Source: Splendidivirga corallicola
Lineage (GTDB): Bacteria; Bacteroidota; Bacteroidia; Cytophagales; Cyclobacteriaceae
DNA: 64,000 nt
Assembly (NCBI GenBank): GCA_030442035.1
Contig: JAUJEA010000002.1
Location: 310,001-374,000 of the forward strand
Direction: 5' to 3'
In this document: positions 18,346 through 28,282 of the stretch, piece after piece
Layout of the letters: every line of letters begins with the position of its first letter
How positions within the stretch are numbered: position 1 is the stretch's first letter
Made by a program: the position numbers and the translations under genes
The notes under the pieces: generated by a model
Databases searched by the model: none
What the model saw: the letters and a program-made list of their open reading frames with translations, nothing else
What the model was told of the DNA's origin: nothing

Positions 18346-20778
18346 ATGATCAGGAATTATTTAAAGATTGCTTTAAGAAACCAGGTAAAAAATAAACTAT
18401 ACACAAGCATCAATGTTTTAGGATTATCTATTGGTGTAGCCTGTTGCCTTGTGCTGTCTCTTTATATCCAGGATGAACTGGGTTATGACAAGCACCATGA
18501 CCGGTATGAAGATGTATACAGATTAACTTCCAGATTCAGCGGGAGTATTACCGGTTTTGATCATATACCCACCACTTCACCTCCTATAGCGTTTGGTTTG
18601 AAAAGTGAATTGGCAGAAATAGAGGAGGCAACAAGATTAGTGAATCCTCCATCGATCAGTGCTAATCTTATAAAATACGGCGACCTGGCCCTCTATGAGA
18701 CCGATGGATTGTTGGCGGATTCAAGCTTCTTTAACATTTTCAAATATGATTTCATTGAAGGAGATGCATCAAAGGCTTTAACAAAGCCTAATACTGTCGT
18801 TTTGAGCGAAACCTTGGCGAGAAAAATATTTGGTGAAGAACCTGCTTTAAATAAAGTACTTTCGATTTCCAATGGAACAGATCCTTTCGACTATGAAATT
18901 ACCGGTGTCTTCAGGGAAGGAGAAAAGAAATCACATATTAAAGCCAACTTTTTTACTTCTATGACAAGCTCCGGATGGGGTGAGTATATCAATAGCATTG
19001 AAAGTTGGGCAGCTCAAAACTTCATTTTTTCCTATGTTAAGCTGATGCCCGGTACTGAACCTCAAGCCACGGAGGCTGATATCAACAGGGTATTGGTAAA
19101 ATATGGTGCGGAGCAGATGGCAGCATTGGGCTTTGAGAAAACTATGGAACTTCAACCAGTTGCTGATATTCATTTGAAATCCAATTTTAATTTTGATGTA
19201 GCTACCAATGGGAGTATCATGTACATTTATGTTATTTCCAGTATTGCCATATTAATCCTGGCACTAGCCTGTATCAATTTTATGAACCTCGCCACAGCCA
19301 AAGCCGCCAAGAGGTCAAATGAAGTTGGCGTTAGAAAAGTGCTTGGTGCGCAGAAGAAAAGTTTGATTTGGCAATTCATTGGTGAATCTATGCTGACTGT
19401 CCTGTTTGCAGTGGCCATCAGTGTGCTGCTAACCGAAATAATACTGCCTTATTTCAACAGCTTAACAGGAAAGCAAATCAGCTTTGATGGCGATCATTTA
19501 CTATTTTTTATTGGATCATTGGTTGCCATTACCATTGTAACCGGAATACTGTCATCGCTATATCCGGCATTTTATTTGTCCTCTTTCCAACCGGCGAGTA
19601 CACTCAAGGGTAAAAGTTCTGCTGGACATTCTTTAGGGAATATACGGAAAACATTGGTAGTGTTTCAATTCATTATTGCCATCGCACTGGTCTCCGGAGT
19701 AATTGTTATTAATAAGCAGATAAAATATATGCAGGCAGTGGAACTTGGCTTTGACCCTTCTGCAAAAATTGTCATCCCTCTTCGAAATCCGGGTGTAAGG
19801 GAACAGTATACAACCCTACGCAACGAAATATCAAAAATTGCAGAAGTGCAGAATATCTCAGCAGTGGATTATGTCCCCGGCCAAATGATCATAAGCGATT
19901 TTAATCTCTATCCCAGCGGATCAAATATGGACCAGGCTGTTCATTTTAAGATAAACAGAATAGATCATGGATATCTTGAAATGATGAAACATAAATTACT
20001 ATCGGGAAGGACATTTACTGATAACCGGGCAGCCGAAGGCCAGAATAAAATTATTATTAACAAATCTGCTGTGCAACGTCTTGGTTTTGATATTAACTCA
20101 ATTATAGGTGAACAGTTACACACCGATTGGGAGAATGAGATTAGAACTTTTGAAGTGATTGGTGTGATAGATGATTATCATCATATGTCGATGCATGAAT
20201 CCATTACTCCGGTGATGTTTGAATATTTGGAGGATCCGACATATGATCATATCATTGTTGAAACCGCTCTGGAAAATGGTACGGATATAGCGGACCGTCT
20301 CAAATCGATATGGAAGAAAGAGATCTCGGATACACCTTTTGAGCACAGTTTTCTTTCACAATCAATTGTCAATCAGTATGAAGAGGACAAGCGAGTGGCT
20401 CAGATCATTTCAAGTTTCACACTCATCGCTATTTTAATTTCTTGCCTAGGACTTTATGGCTTGTCAATGTACGTAGCTGAAAGACGTATAAAGGAAATTG
20501 GCATCCGAAAAGTAATGGGAGCTGATGTCAGTGAGATCGTTGCATTGGTTTCCAAGGATTTTGCCAAGCTGGTTATGTTGGCTTTTTTACTTTCAGTTCC
20601 TTTGTCATTTTTTGCTCTGAAAGAATGGCTTAATGGATTTGCCTATAAGACCAGTATAGATTGGTTCATATTTATTCAGGCCGGAGTTATTGCATTTCTT
20701 ATCACAATCCTGGCAGTCGGGTATCAATCTCTGCGAGCAGCTAAGGTCAATCCGGTTGAATCACTTCGCTACGAATAA
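18346..20778 (+). CDS. FtsX/MacB-like ABC transporter permease (2 of 3)
   Basis: 810 aa, same two-unit architecture as its neighbours: MIRNYLKIALRNQVKNK start, an N-terminal helix, a periplasmic MacB_PCD domain, an FtsX bundle (about 290-430), the hallmark SSLYPAFYLSSFQPASTLK, and a second unit with EIGIRKVMGAD and a C-terminal NPVESLRYE. It follows the first permease by 59 bp and precedes the third by 32 bp, with no terminator between, so the three are probably one transcript. It differs clearly in sequence from both neighbours, so this is an old duplication. It likely forms a dimer with itself or a neighbour and borrows an ATPase from elsewhere. Confidence 0.9.
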   Translation: MIRNYLKIALRNQVKNKLYTSINVLGLSIGVACCLVLSLYIQDELGYDKHHDRYEDVYRLTSRFSGSITGFDHIPTTSPPIAFGLKSELAEIEEATRLVNPPSISANLIKYGDLALYETDGLLADSSFFNIFKYDFIEGDASKALTKPNTVVLSETLARKIFGEEPALNKVLSISNGTDPFDYEITGVFREGEKKSHIKANFFTSMTSSGWGEYINSIESWAAQNFIFSYVKLMPGTEPQATEADINRVLVKYGAEQMAALGFEKTMELQPVADIHLKSNFNFDVATNGSIMYIYVISSIAILILALACINFMNLATAKAAKRSNEVGVRKVLGAQKKSLIWQFIGESMLTVLFAVAISVLLTEIILPYFNSLTGKQISFDGDHLLFFIGSLVAITIVTGILSSLYPAFYLSSFQPASTLKGKSSAGHSLGNIRKTLVVFQFIIAIALVSGVIVINKQIKYMQAVELGFDPSAKIVIPLRNPGVREQYTTLRNEISKIAEVQNISAVDYVPGQMIISDFNLYPSGSNMDQAVHFKINRIDHGYLEMMKHKLLSGRTFTDNRAAEGQNKIIINKSAVQRLGFDINSIIGEQLHTDWENEIRTFEVIGVIDDYHHMSMHESITPVMFEYLEDPTYDHIIVETALENGTDIADRLKSIWKKEISDTPFEHSFLSQSIVNQYEEDKRVAQIISSFTLIAILISCLGLYGLSMYVAERRIKEIGIRKVMGADVSEIVALVSKDFAKLVMLAFLLSVPLSFFALKEWLNGFAYKTSIDWFIFIQAGVIAFLITILAVGYQSLRAAKVNPVESLRYE

Positions 20779-20810
20779 ATCTTACGATTACCCTTAAACT
20801 ATATTGACTC

Positions 20811-23210
20811 ATGCTAAAAAATTATATCAAAATCGCACTTAGAAACTTGTGGAGAAATAAGGTTTATTCTTTGATCAATATCCTTGGATTAACCATTGGC
20901 ATAACGTGCTCCTGTTTATTGTCCTTGTATTTAAATAATGAGTGGTCCTTTGACACTTTTCACACTAAATCAGACAGAATTTACCGGGTGGTTGAAATTG
21001 ATGATTCCAATGATGAAGGTACCCGATATTATGGACAAACAGCTCCTCCTGTAAATGAGGCAATGGTACAGGACTTCCCTGAAATTGTTAATGGTGTCAA
21101 TTTTTACAAATTCGTTGGGCATCTGAATTTTACGATTGATGGGGTTAGATTAGCAGAAAGGGAATGGTATATGACCGATGAGCGGTTTTTTGAGATATTT
21201 GATTTTACTTTATTGCAGGGTAATGAGGAAGAAGCACTTAAAAACCCTGCTTCTGTGTTATTATCTAAAAGTACTGCTAAAAAGTATTTTGGAGATGAAA
21301 ACCCCTTAGGGAAGACCATAGCAGATGGAAATATAGGTGAGTTGAAGGTAACAGGTGTATTTGATGATATTCCAAATAACTCTCACCTGCAGTTTAATGT
21401 CCTGGTTTCAAATTCCAGATCAGATGAAAGGTGGCAGCAATTTGTAAGCAATTGGGATGCCTATGGTGCCTTCACTTATTTACTTTTAGATGAACGTGCC
21501 AATTTTGAAAACCTAAAAAGTAAAATACCCTCTTTCGTAGATAAACATTGGGGAGAAAATCCTAATAACCGAAATTTTTATTTACAGCCTCTGGAAGAGA
21601 TTTATTTCGATTCAGCGGAAATTGAGTTTGGAACAGCATTTTTCAAAGGCGAGCATTTTTATGTACGGCTATTTATTGCGATTGCTGTTTTTCTATTGGT
21701 TATAGCCAGTATTAATTATATGAACCTGGCTACGGCAAAATCCATGAGCAGGGCGAAAGAAATTGGAATGAGGAAGGTTTCAGGTGCCTATAGGAGCCAA
21801 TTGGTTACACAATTTTTAAGTGAATCGACCATCATAGCACTGATTTCCTTCTCACTTTCTATTGGTCTGGTAGACTTGTTATTACCTTACTTTAATGATA
21901 TCACCGGAAAAGCTTTCGAATTTAACGCAAGTACATTGGGAGAAATACTGAGTATGTTGCTGGTAATTACTTTATTTATAGGACTTATTTCAGGGAGTTA
22001 TCCAGCCTTCTATCTGTCTAGCCTTAAGCCTTCGGAGGTACTTAAAGGTGAGGTTAAAACCGGTATAAAAGGCCTTTTATTGAGAAAGGGACTGGTGGTG
22101 CTTCAATTCTCTCTTTCAATCATTATGATCATTGCCACCATCGTAGTTTATAACCAGTTGACATTTATCAAGAACAAAGAAATGGGATTTGATAAAGAAC
22201 AAATGGTTGTGGTGGATATTAACAATGGAAATGTCCGGAGAAGCTTTGAAACCATGAAAAATGAATTCTCAAAGATCCCCGGAGTACTAAAAGTGGCTAC
22301 CTCTTCACGTGTTCCGGGAGAGTGGAAAAATATCACAGAGATAGTATTAAAACCTTCCTCAAGTCAGCATGTTGATTCCATTCAATCTTATTTCATGTGC
22401 TTCGATAAGGAAGTGCTTGATACTTATGGTTTTAATCTGGTGGAAGGAGCTAATTTTCAAGGAAATACAGCAATTGATTCCACTTCGGTATTACTTAATG
22501 AAACAGCGGCAAGAATATTGGGCTTTGATGATCCCTTGGGAAGTGAGATTCGATTTGGAAATGTCCCTTATAGCTTTAAGGTAATAGGTATTGTGAAAGA
22601 TTTTCACTTTCAATCCCTTCATGCAGAAATAGCCCCATTGGTAATGAGCTACTGGGCCAATCCCGTTCGGCCGATAGACTATTTTTCTATTAAAGTAGAT
22701 GGAAGGAATATGCCTCAAACCATATCAGCCATTACCAAGGTACATGAAAAATTTGACGATAGAACTCCAATTGAATATCATTTTTTAGACGAGCAATTGG
22801 AATTGTTTTACAAGGCAGATGAGAGAGCAGGGAAACTTTTTGCAATTGGAGCAGGACTTACCATATTCATTGCCTGTCTTGGATTATTTGGTTTAGCTTC
22901 GTTTGTCATACAGAAAAGAACAAAGGAGATCAGTGTTAGAAAAGCGCTTGGAGCATCTTCCATAAATTTATTTGTGCTTTTATCCAAAACATTTGTAAAA
23001 CAGGTGCTTATTGCCTTTGTAATTGCTTCTCCGGTAGCTTATTATATTATGAATAACTGGCTTGAATATTTTACTTACAAAGTTAACTTAGGTGTAGGAA
23101 CATTTCTTTTGGCTGGTTTGATCGCATTGGCCATATCTATTTTGACCGTCAGTAACCGGGCCATCAGGGCAACCTATATTGATCCGGCCAAAACGCTTAA
23201 GAATGAATAA
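20811..23210 (+). CDS. FtsX/MacB-like ABC transporter permease (3 of 3)
   Basis: 799 aa, last of the three tandem permeases. It starts MLKNYIKIALRNLWRNK with the helix VYSLINILGLTIGITCSCLL. It contains the FtsX bundle (about 283-425), the motif GSYPAFYLSSLKPSEVLKG, a second periplasmic domain, and a C-terminal bundle with EISVRKALGASS. The gene ends in a repeat-rich gap with no clear terminator. Machinery of this class is known for exporting lipoproteins, peptides or antibiotics. Activation by the divergent NtrC-type system suggests an envelope-stress or efflux role, which is inference. Confidence 0.9.
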   Translation: MLKNYIKIALRNLWRNKVYSLINILGLTIGITCSCLLSLYLNNEWSFDTFHTKSDRIYRVVEIDDSNDEGTRYYGQTAPPVNEAMVQDFPEIVNGVNFYKFVGHLNFTIDGVRLAEREWYMTDERFFEIFDFTLLQGNEEEALKNPASVLLSKSTAKKYFGDENPLGKTIADGNIGELKVTGVFDDIPNNSHLQFNVLVSNSRSDERWQQFVSNWDAYGAFTYLLLDERANFENLKSKIPSFVDKHWGENPNNRNFYLQPLEEIYFDSAEIEFGTAFFKGEHFYVRLFIAIAVFLLVIASINYMNLATAKSMSRAKEIGMRKVSGAYRSQLVTQFLSESTIIALISFSLSIGLVDLLLPYFNDITGKAFEFNASTLGEILSMLLVITLFIGLISGSYPAFYLSSLKPSEVLKGEVKTGIKGLLLRKGLVVLQFSLSIIMIIATIVVYNQLTFIKNKEMGFDKEQMVVVDINNGNVRRSFETMKNEFSKIPGVLKVATSSRVPGEWKNITEIVLKPSSSQHVDSIQSYFMCFDKEVLDTYGFNLVEGANFQGNTAIDSTSVLLNETAARILGFDDPLGSEIRFGNVPYSFKVIGIVKDFHFQSLHAEIAPLVMSYWANPVRPIDYFSIKVDGRNMPQTISAITKVHEKFDDRTPIEYHFLDEQLELFYKADERAGKLFAIGAGLTIFIACLGLFGLASFVIQKRTKEISVRKALGASSINLFVLLSKTFVKQVLIAFVIASPVAYYIMNNWLEYFTYKVNLGVGTFLLAGLIALAISILTVSNRAIRATYIDPAKTLKNE

Positions 23211-23237
23211 AAATATTGGAGATGGACATCTGAATAC

Positions 23238-23272
23238 CTGAAATTGTGTTGAGGTGTTGATGTATTTAAATG
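23238..23272 (+). repeat. Dispersed intergenic repeat, family 2, copy A
   Basis: 35 bp beginning CTGAAATTGTGTTGAGGTG. It matches 54366-54400 at 33 of 35 positions in the same orientation and, more weakly (27 of 34), the inverted stretch at 60099-60132. It is non-coding, between a permease stop and the dCMP deaminase gene. Confidence 0.7.
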
Positions 23273-23300
23273 TTGAATTGAATTCAAAATTCAAAACTAT

Positions 23301-23783
23301 CTAAATCATATGTGTCACGTTTTCTAGTGTACCCTGATATTTATAGGCTTCAACACCAAATTTATTTAGAAAGTCAACGCCTTCATCACTCTCTATGCCT
23401 TTATATTCGGCATAGGAATTCAGATAGATCACTTTTTTAACACCCATTGTATAAATGATCCTGGCACACGCAAGGCATGGCGCTAAGGTGACATATAGTG
23501 TAGCTCCTTCCACAGAGGCCTTATTCTTAACCGCATAAAGCAAAGCATTTTGTTCAGCATGGATAGCTAATGAACAGCCCCCTTTTGAATCTCTTGGGCA
23601 TCCCTGCTCCGGCCATTCATCATCACAGTTATGGGTCCCAGCCGGTGGTCCGTTATAGCCGATGGATATGATCCTGGTTTCCTTGGTCAGCACTGCACCA
23701 ACATGTCGCTTTATACAATGTGATCGTTTGGCCAGATTAACGGCCAACTCCATAAAAATATCATCAAACTCAGGTCTCTGCAT
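23301..23783 (-). CDS. dCMP deaminase family protein (ComEB-like)
   Basis: Zinc deaminase converting dCMP to dUMP for thymidylate synthesis (cytosol), 160 aa from the ATG at 23783 (an in-frame TTG lies 6 nt upstream). The zinc and catalytic site is visible as HAEQNALL (His75, Glu77) and TLAPCLACAR (Cys103, Cys106). The extra Cys/His-rich stretch THNCDDEWPEQGCPRD is typical of the bacterial dCMP-deaminase group and separates it from cytidine or tRNA-adenosine deaminases. Single gene, leftward. Confidence 0.9.
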   Translation of the reverse strand: MQRPEFDDIFMELAVNLAKRSHCIKRHVGAVLTKETRIISIGYNGPPAGTHNCDDEWPEQGCPRDSKGGCSLAIHAEQNALLYAVKNKASVEGATLYVTLAPCLACARIIYTMGVKKVIYLNSYAEYKGIESDEGVDFLNKFGVEAYKYQGTLENVTHMI

Positions 23784-23984
23784 TGTCAATTTTACAATTA
23801 TCGTTTATTGGCTTTTCGCTGAAGAAATCAATCCTCTAAATTATAGCAATTTTGAGCAAATTTAAGGGTTAGCAAAATATTATTAATATGACCTTCAAAA
23901 GAAGAAGAGCTTTCGTCAGCAAAAAAGTATAACATTTGATATTAAAAATTTTGAGTTTTAAATTTTGAATGATGAATTGATCTT

Positions 23985-24012
23985 AATTATAAATGTCAAA
24001 TTACGAATTACG
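23985..24012 (-). repeat. Dispersed intergenic repeat, family 1, copy B (inverted)
   Basis: Exact reverse complement of 15691-15718 over 28 bp. It sits in a 357-bp gene-free gap (23784-24140) that also holds words such as TTTTGAATGATGAATTGATC, shared in degenerate form with 11680-11718. Nothing else was recognised in the gap. Confidence 0.75.
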
Positions 24013-24140
24013 GAATGTTCAATTTTGTATAATGATTCTCCTATCCATTGAAGCTTATCAAACCTATACTTCTGAACTTAAACTATATTTATTGGGCTAA
24101 AATGGCTATTTTAGAATAACTGAGCTAAATGTTTTCGTGA

Positions 24141-25253
24141 ATGGAAGCTTCATTAGATAACTGGACCACCATATTTCTAATTGCCGCTGCCCAGGGATTT
24201 TTTCTGGTAATTCTCCTTCTGGTAAAGGAAAAGCAACTTTTACGTGCCAAATTATCTCTCACGGCCATTATTCTGTTATTCACGTTGTCTCTTCTTTATT
24301 ATGTGGCTTACTGGACCAAATATGAACAATATTTTCCCGGATATATTTCTTATACTCTGGGTTTTACCTTTGTCATAGGCCCATTGATGCTCTATTATCT
24401 GAGGACCCTGGAAGTCAAACAAAAAATGCAGTTCAGTGCATGGCATTCCATCCCGATAGTCTTATATTCAATTCATTACTTCCTCCGTTTTTTTGTAAAT
24501 AGATCATCAAATTCGTTCCTATCCCTTTCATCATTTTATACATCGGAGGCTTTGTCTATTCTTATAATACTGCAAAACATTCATTTAATCGTTTATACAA
24601 TTCTTTGCTTTTATGAAGTTAACAAACACAATAGCTCAATACAACCTGCTAAACATACCTGGAAAAGAAAGGTAGTCTTTGCCTTTTCAGGCTTTACGCT
24701 TAGCTTCTTTTCCTATTATGTAATGGTGTGGACCAATACATTGAAGATCGAATATGATTACATGGTTTCGTTTGCTATGTCATTTTTCATTTATTTTATC
24801 GGTTATCATGCTTTCACAAAACCGGAAATACTACAGACCAACGGTCAGAGTGGAAAATATGAAAAGTCAGCATTGACAAAAAGTGCTTCTAAAACCCTGG
24901 CCAACAAATTAATTGAGCATATTAAGTCGCAAAAGTCCTATTTGAAAAATTCCCTGAAGCTGCAGGATCTAGCGGCTGAACTTAATCTTTCATCACACCA
25001 CCTATCTCAAATCATCAATGAGCAGCTAGGTCAAAGTTATTCTGATTTCCTGAATACATACCGAATTGAAGAGGCCAAGAGGATTTTATCTGATCCAGAA
25101 AATGCCAATCAAAAAATTATCAGCGTCGCTTATGATTGTGGTTACAATAATAAAGTTTCTTTCCACAATACATTCAAAAAGTATACAGGATACTCACCCA
25201 CAAAGTATAGAGAATTATCTCTGAAAAACACAAAGGCATTGGCTGAGCAGTAA
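24141..25253 (+). CDS. Membrane-anchored AraC-family transcriptional regulator
   Basis: 370 aa. The N-terminal ~230 residues form about seven membrane helices (IFLIAAAQGFFLVILLLV, SLTAIILLFTLSLLYYVAY and others), a layout common in Bacteroidota regulators. The C-terminal ~100 residues are an AraC-type double helix-turn-helix: LKLQDLAAELNLSSHHLSQI, then IISVAYDCGYNNKVSFHNTF and YTGYSPTKYR. The membrane part may sense a lipid or membrane state and the DNA-binding part faces the cytosol. The target is unknown; the next gene downstream on the same strand is the FG-GAP protein, 137 bp away. Confidence 0.9.
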   Translation: MEASLDNWTTIFLIAAAQGFFLVILLLVKEKQLLRAKLSLTAIILLFTLSLLYYVAYWTKYEQYFPGYISYTLGFTFVIGPLMLYYLRTLEVKQKMQFSAWHSIPIVLYSIHYFLRFFVNRSSNSFLSLSSFYTSEALSILIILQNIHLIVYTILCFYEVNKHNSSIQPAKHTWKRKVVFAFSGFTLSFFSYYVMVWTNTLKIEYDYMVSFAMSFFIYFIGYHAFTKPEILQTNGQSGKYEKSALTKSASKTLANKLIEHIKSQKSYLKNSLKLQDLAAELNLSSHHLSQIINEQLGQSYSDFLNTYRIEEAKRILSDPENANQKIISVAYDCGYNNKVSFHNTFKKYTGYSPTKYRELSLKNTKALAEQ

Positions 25254-25390
25254 AGTATGCAACTGCTTTACAATTCCAAAGAATTTCCTTTTTCACTTTG
25301 GAATATCAAGAACAAATTAGGTAGTAAAATATTATAGGAATTGACCTGCAATTCTCAAAAATTGATGTTTTTCGAAAAAATAAAAGCATC

Positions 25391-26917
25391 ATGAGAGTAG
25401 CTATAATAATGATATGTCTATTTGTTTATAGTGGTTTGACAGGTCAAAATTTCACTTTGATCACAACAGGCGATATCGCGAATGACACTACCAACACGAA
25501 TGGCGCCAGTTTCGTGGATTACGATAGTGATGGAGATCTTGATATCTTTTTGTCCAACGCCAATGCTCCCTTCGGATTCAATAGTTTGTATAAAAATGAG
25601 GGTAATGATCAATTCACAAAAGTGGATGCCGGAGAGGTAACCAACATGCAAACAATCACCTTTGGGCACTGTTGGGTCGATTTTGACAATGATGGATTGA
25701 AGGATCTTTTTGTGGTCAATGCTTTTACCAATATTGGTTCCTTACTTTATAAGAACTTGGGGAATGACAAATTCAGGCGGGTGGAAAACTATAATACCGG
25801 TAAAAATACTGTACTTGGTTTTGCAGCAACCTGGGGGGATTTTGACAATGATGGATTGGTAGATTTAATGGTGGCTCATCCCGCAGGTGGTTTTGTAGGT
25901 CTTCCCACTACGAGCAATTTCCTTTTCAGAAACAATGGAGATCAATTTGGAAGCTTTACCAGTATGTTGACCTTTCCTATCACCCGGACCACTGCCGCCT
26001 TCACCAACGCCACCTGGTCCGATTATGATCAGGATGGTGATGCAGATCTTTTCATAGGAAGTGGGCCAGCCAACGGTACGAAATCCCCCGACTATCATTA
26101 CAAAAACCTTCTGAAGGAAACAGGAAAAACCGGTTTTCAAAGAATTACCGATGAAATATTTGCACAAGACTCCCTTGATGGTCAGACCTGGAATTGGATA
26201 GACTATGATAACGACGGGGATCTTGATGCTTACTTGACTAACTGGGGTGGTAGTCTCGGTGGTATTAAAAATAACTTATATCGAAATGAAGGAGATACCA
26301 TTGTTCGTATTGAGGAAGGAGCTATTGTAAATGATATAGGAATATCCCTGGCCAATGTCTGGGCCGATTTTGATAATGACGGAGATCTTGATGTATACGT
26401 TGGGAATGGCAGTAATCAAGCCAATCGATACTATGAAAATCAGGGTAATGGAAATTTTAAAAGCATTACAAAAGGACATTTTGTAGAAGAAAAGAAAAAC
26501 ACATGGGGTGTAAGTGCCGGCGACTACAATAATGATGGCAAAGTTGATTTATTCGTTTCAAATAAAACACGGTATGTTGCAGGTGGAGATATAAACTATT
26601 TGTATAGAAACGACGAAAACAATGGCTTCAACTGGCTGATCATCGAATGCATTGGAGAACAATCCAATAAATCAGGAATCGGTACTAAGGTAAAATTGAC
26701 ATCTCAGATTGATGGGAAGTCTGTAACACAATATAGAGAAATCGGATCTAACGCCACTTTTCTTGGCAATAATGACATTAGAGCCCATTTTGGTTTAAAG
26801 ACATCCAAAAGAATCGAAAAAGTTGAAATTATCTGGCCATCAGGACAAATAGATGTTTATCAGGATGTTAAACCCAATCAAATTCTTAAAGCAGTTGAAG
26901 GGAAATCATTAAAGTAA
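25391..26917 (+). CDS. Secreted FG-GAP/VCBS-repeat protein with ASPIC/UnbV C-terminus
   Basis: 508 aa with a signal peptide (cut near GLTGQ). About six to seven beta-propeller blades each carry a calcium-loop D-x-D-x-D-G-x-x-D motif (DYDSDGDLD, DFDNDGLKD, DFDNDGLVD, DYDQDGDAD, DYDNDGDLD, DFDNDGDLD, DYNNDGKVD), with an integrin-like FG-GAP fold. The last ~75 residues (GIGTKVKL ... FGLKTSKRIEKVEIIWPSG) are the ASPIC/UnbV domain. There is no T9SS sorting domain. Proteins of this group are extracellular and often linked to polysaccharide or adhesion functions. No enzymatic site is seen. It is followed by 301 bp without genes. Confidence 0.9.
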   Translation: MRVAIIMICLFVYSGLTGQNFTLITTGDIANDTTNTNGASFVDYDSDGDLDIFLSNANAPFGFNSLYKNEGNDQFTKVDAGEVTNMQTITFGHCWVDFDNDGLKDLFVVNAFTNIGSLLYKNLGNDKFRRVENYNTGKNTVLGFAATWGDFDNDGLVDLMVAHPAGGFVGLPTTSNFLFRNNGDQFGSFTSMLTFPITRTTAAFTNATWSDYDQDGDADLFIGSGPANGTKSPDYHYKNLLKETGKTGFQRITDEIFAQDSLDGQTWNWIDYDNDGDLDAYLTNWGGSLGGIKNNLYRNEGDTIVRIEEGAIVNDIGISLANVWADFDNDGDLDVYVGNGSNQANRYYENQGNGNFKSITKGHFVEEKKNTWGVSAGDYNNDGKVDLFVSNKTRYVAGGDINYLYRNDENNGFNWLIIECIGEQSNKSGIGTKVKLTSQIDGKSVTQYREIGSNATFLGNNDIRAHFGLKTSKRIEKVEIIWPSGQIDVYQDVKPNQILKAVEGKSLK

Positions 26918-27218
26918 TACCTTTTCCTATTTCGGCAGTGTAATTTTTAATGTATTTCATTTGACCGGGGTACATCAGAATAAGCTCTTTTTCTGCATGT
27001 TACAAAATATCGAAAATCAACCAGGTCTTTATTCAAGGCTATTTTAATGTAATGATTTAATTTTTTTTCAAAAAAACATTACATGGATAACTTCATATAG
27101 ATAGACGGTTAAATTATATCTGTAAAATACGCCAATTTTGATACGTTGCTTTGGTATGGGTTAAAGATTAATACACCTTAGCACAACGATCGATTTTTAT
27201 TTTAGTGTCTTTCAACAT
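26918..27218. other. 301-bp gene-free region
   Basis: AT-rich, with a poly-T/poly-A stretch near 27059-27076. No hairpin, repeat or small gene was recognised. It should hold the promoter of the membrane protein at 27219. Confidence 0.3.
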
Positions 27219-27833
27219 ATGATGCATACCATCAAAAGGATAATTTATTTGGGATATGATGAATTTCTCCCTATTCACTTGCAGCAAAGAGTGATGGCTA
27301 CAAACATTATATCTTTGGTGCTTCTCTTTTTGGTTTCATTGCCTTGTATCATTGTTTCATTAATATACTTACCACCATGGGTGGTGATTGTTCCTCTAGC
27401 ATGTGCATTGACTTGTGCATTTGTATTTTTAGCCAACACATTTGGTAGAATTCTCTACGCTAGATTCGGGCTCGCTGTAATACCCATTGTACTTGCAGGT
27501 ATTTACAATGCAATGGTTTCTAGTCCGACCGAAGGCCCCGTTCCAGGATTGTTGATGATTGAACTGGGTTTTATTTTAATTCCATTTGTGCTTTTGGATC
27601 TTCATGAGAAAAAACTGATCGTCGTTAGCTCACTTATTTCCCTCATCATGATGATGGGATTTCCTGTATTTGGACAGTGGCTGACATTGGATATAGAAAC
27701 CTCTTTATTTAGAAAGGGGTGGTTACACTTATTTCTAAGTTTTACCGGGGTCGTCACTACATTGGGTTGTATGTGGGGCATCAAGGTTATTCATCAACAA
27801 ACCAATAAACTTAAGATATCCAGGATCAATTAG
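27219..27833 (+). CDS. Six-helix membrane protein, stand-alone copy of a putative sensory module
   Basis: 204 aa, almost entirely a membrane module of six hydrophobic helices preceded by an amphipathic segment LPIHLQQRV. It aligns over its whole length with the N-terminal 200 residues of the GAF protein at 30931. Shared points include IYLPPWVV/IYFPSLAI, the IYN after helix 4, IELGFILIPFVLLDLHEKK/IELSFALIPFVIFDLKEKW, and GWLHLFL/GWLSTLT. It ends soon after helix 6 with no output domain. No sensor domain is recognised by name. It may be an accessory sensor for a partner. Confidence 0.75.
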   Translation: MMHTIKRIIYLGYDEFLPIHLQQRVMATNIISLVLLFLVSLPCIIVSLIYLPPWVVIVPLACALTCAFVFLANTFGRILYARFGLAVIPIVLAGIYNAMVSSPTEGPVPGLLMIELGFILIPFVLLDLHEKKLIVVSSLISLIMMMGFPVFGQWLTLDIETSLFRKGWLHLFLSFTGVVTTLGCMWGIKVIHQQTNKLKISRIN

Positions 27834-28282
27834 TAATTGATGGCGAAAAATAAGGAGCATCATTTTAGAAACGTAATAAAATAAATTGTATAGATAGAAT
27901 AAGTAAAAGCAAAAAATAACAATGTAAACACAGGCCAGAGAAGTATGGCCAGATTAAAGAAATTGATCTCAGTTTAAACAAAATCCATATGTAACTCTAG
28001 ATATGGAATATGAGATTTTATTGCTTCATTTTTCACTTTACCGGATCAAATACTCGGGTTTGGACGGGTAAGTTACAATCTGATTTTTCTCATCCATCTT
28101 CTTTTTAAAGCTCAAAAAATTGCCTTTTTTCGTATTTAGAGGCATTTCAGGGCAATCTAATTTCTTTACGCTCACCTTGATTTGGATTCAAAAACACCAG
28201 TGTAACTAATTATAGTATTAGTAAAAAAATTTATTATTCCGAGCCGATAATTTTACCGACCACTAATCAAAAAAACATCGTT
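27834..28282. other. 449-bp gene-free region
   Basis: AT-rich spacer before the FadL-type gene. I looked for a frameshifted remnant of a GAF or other output domain after the stop at 27833 and saw none in any frame. No hairpin or repeat was recognised. Confidence 0.3.

Noticed and set aside
27219-27833. A truncated pseudogene of the GAF sensor
   Set aside because: The frame closes cleanly after helix 6 and no GAF or coiled-coil remnant was found in the following 449 bp in any frame. A second stand-alone copy exists at 29728.
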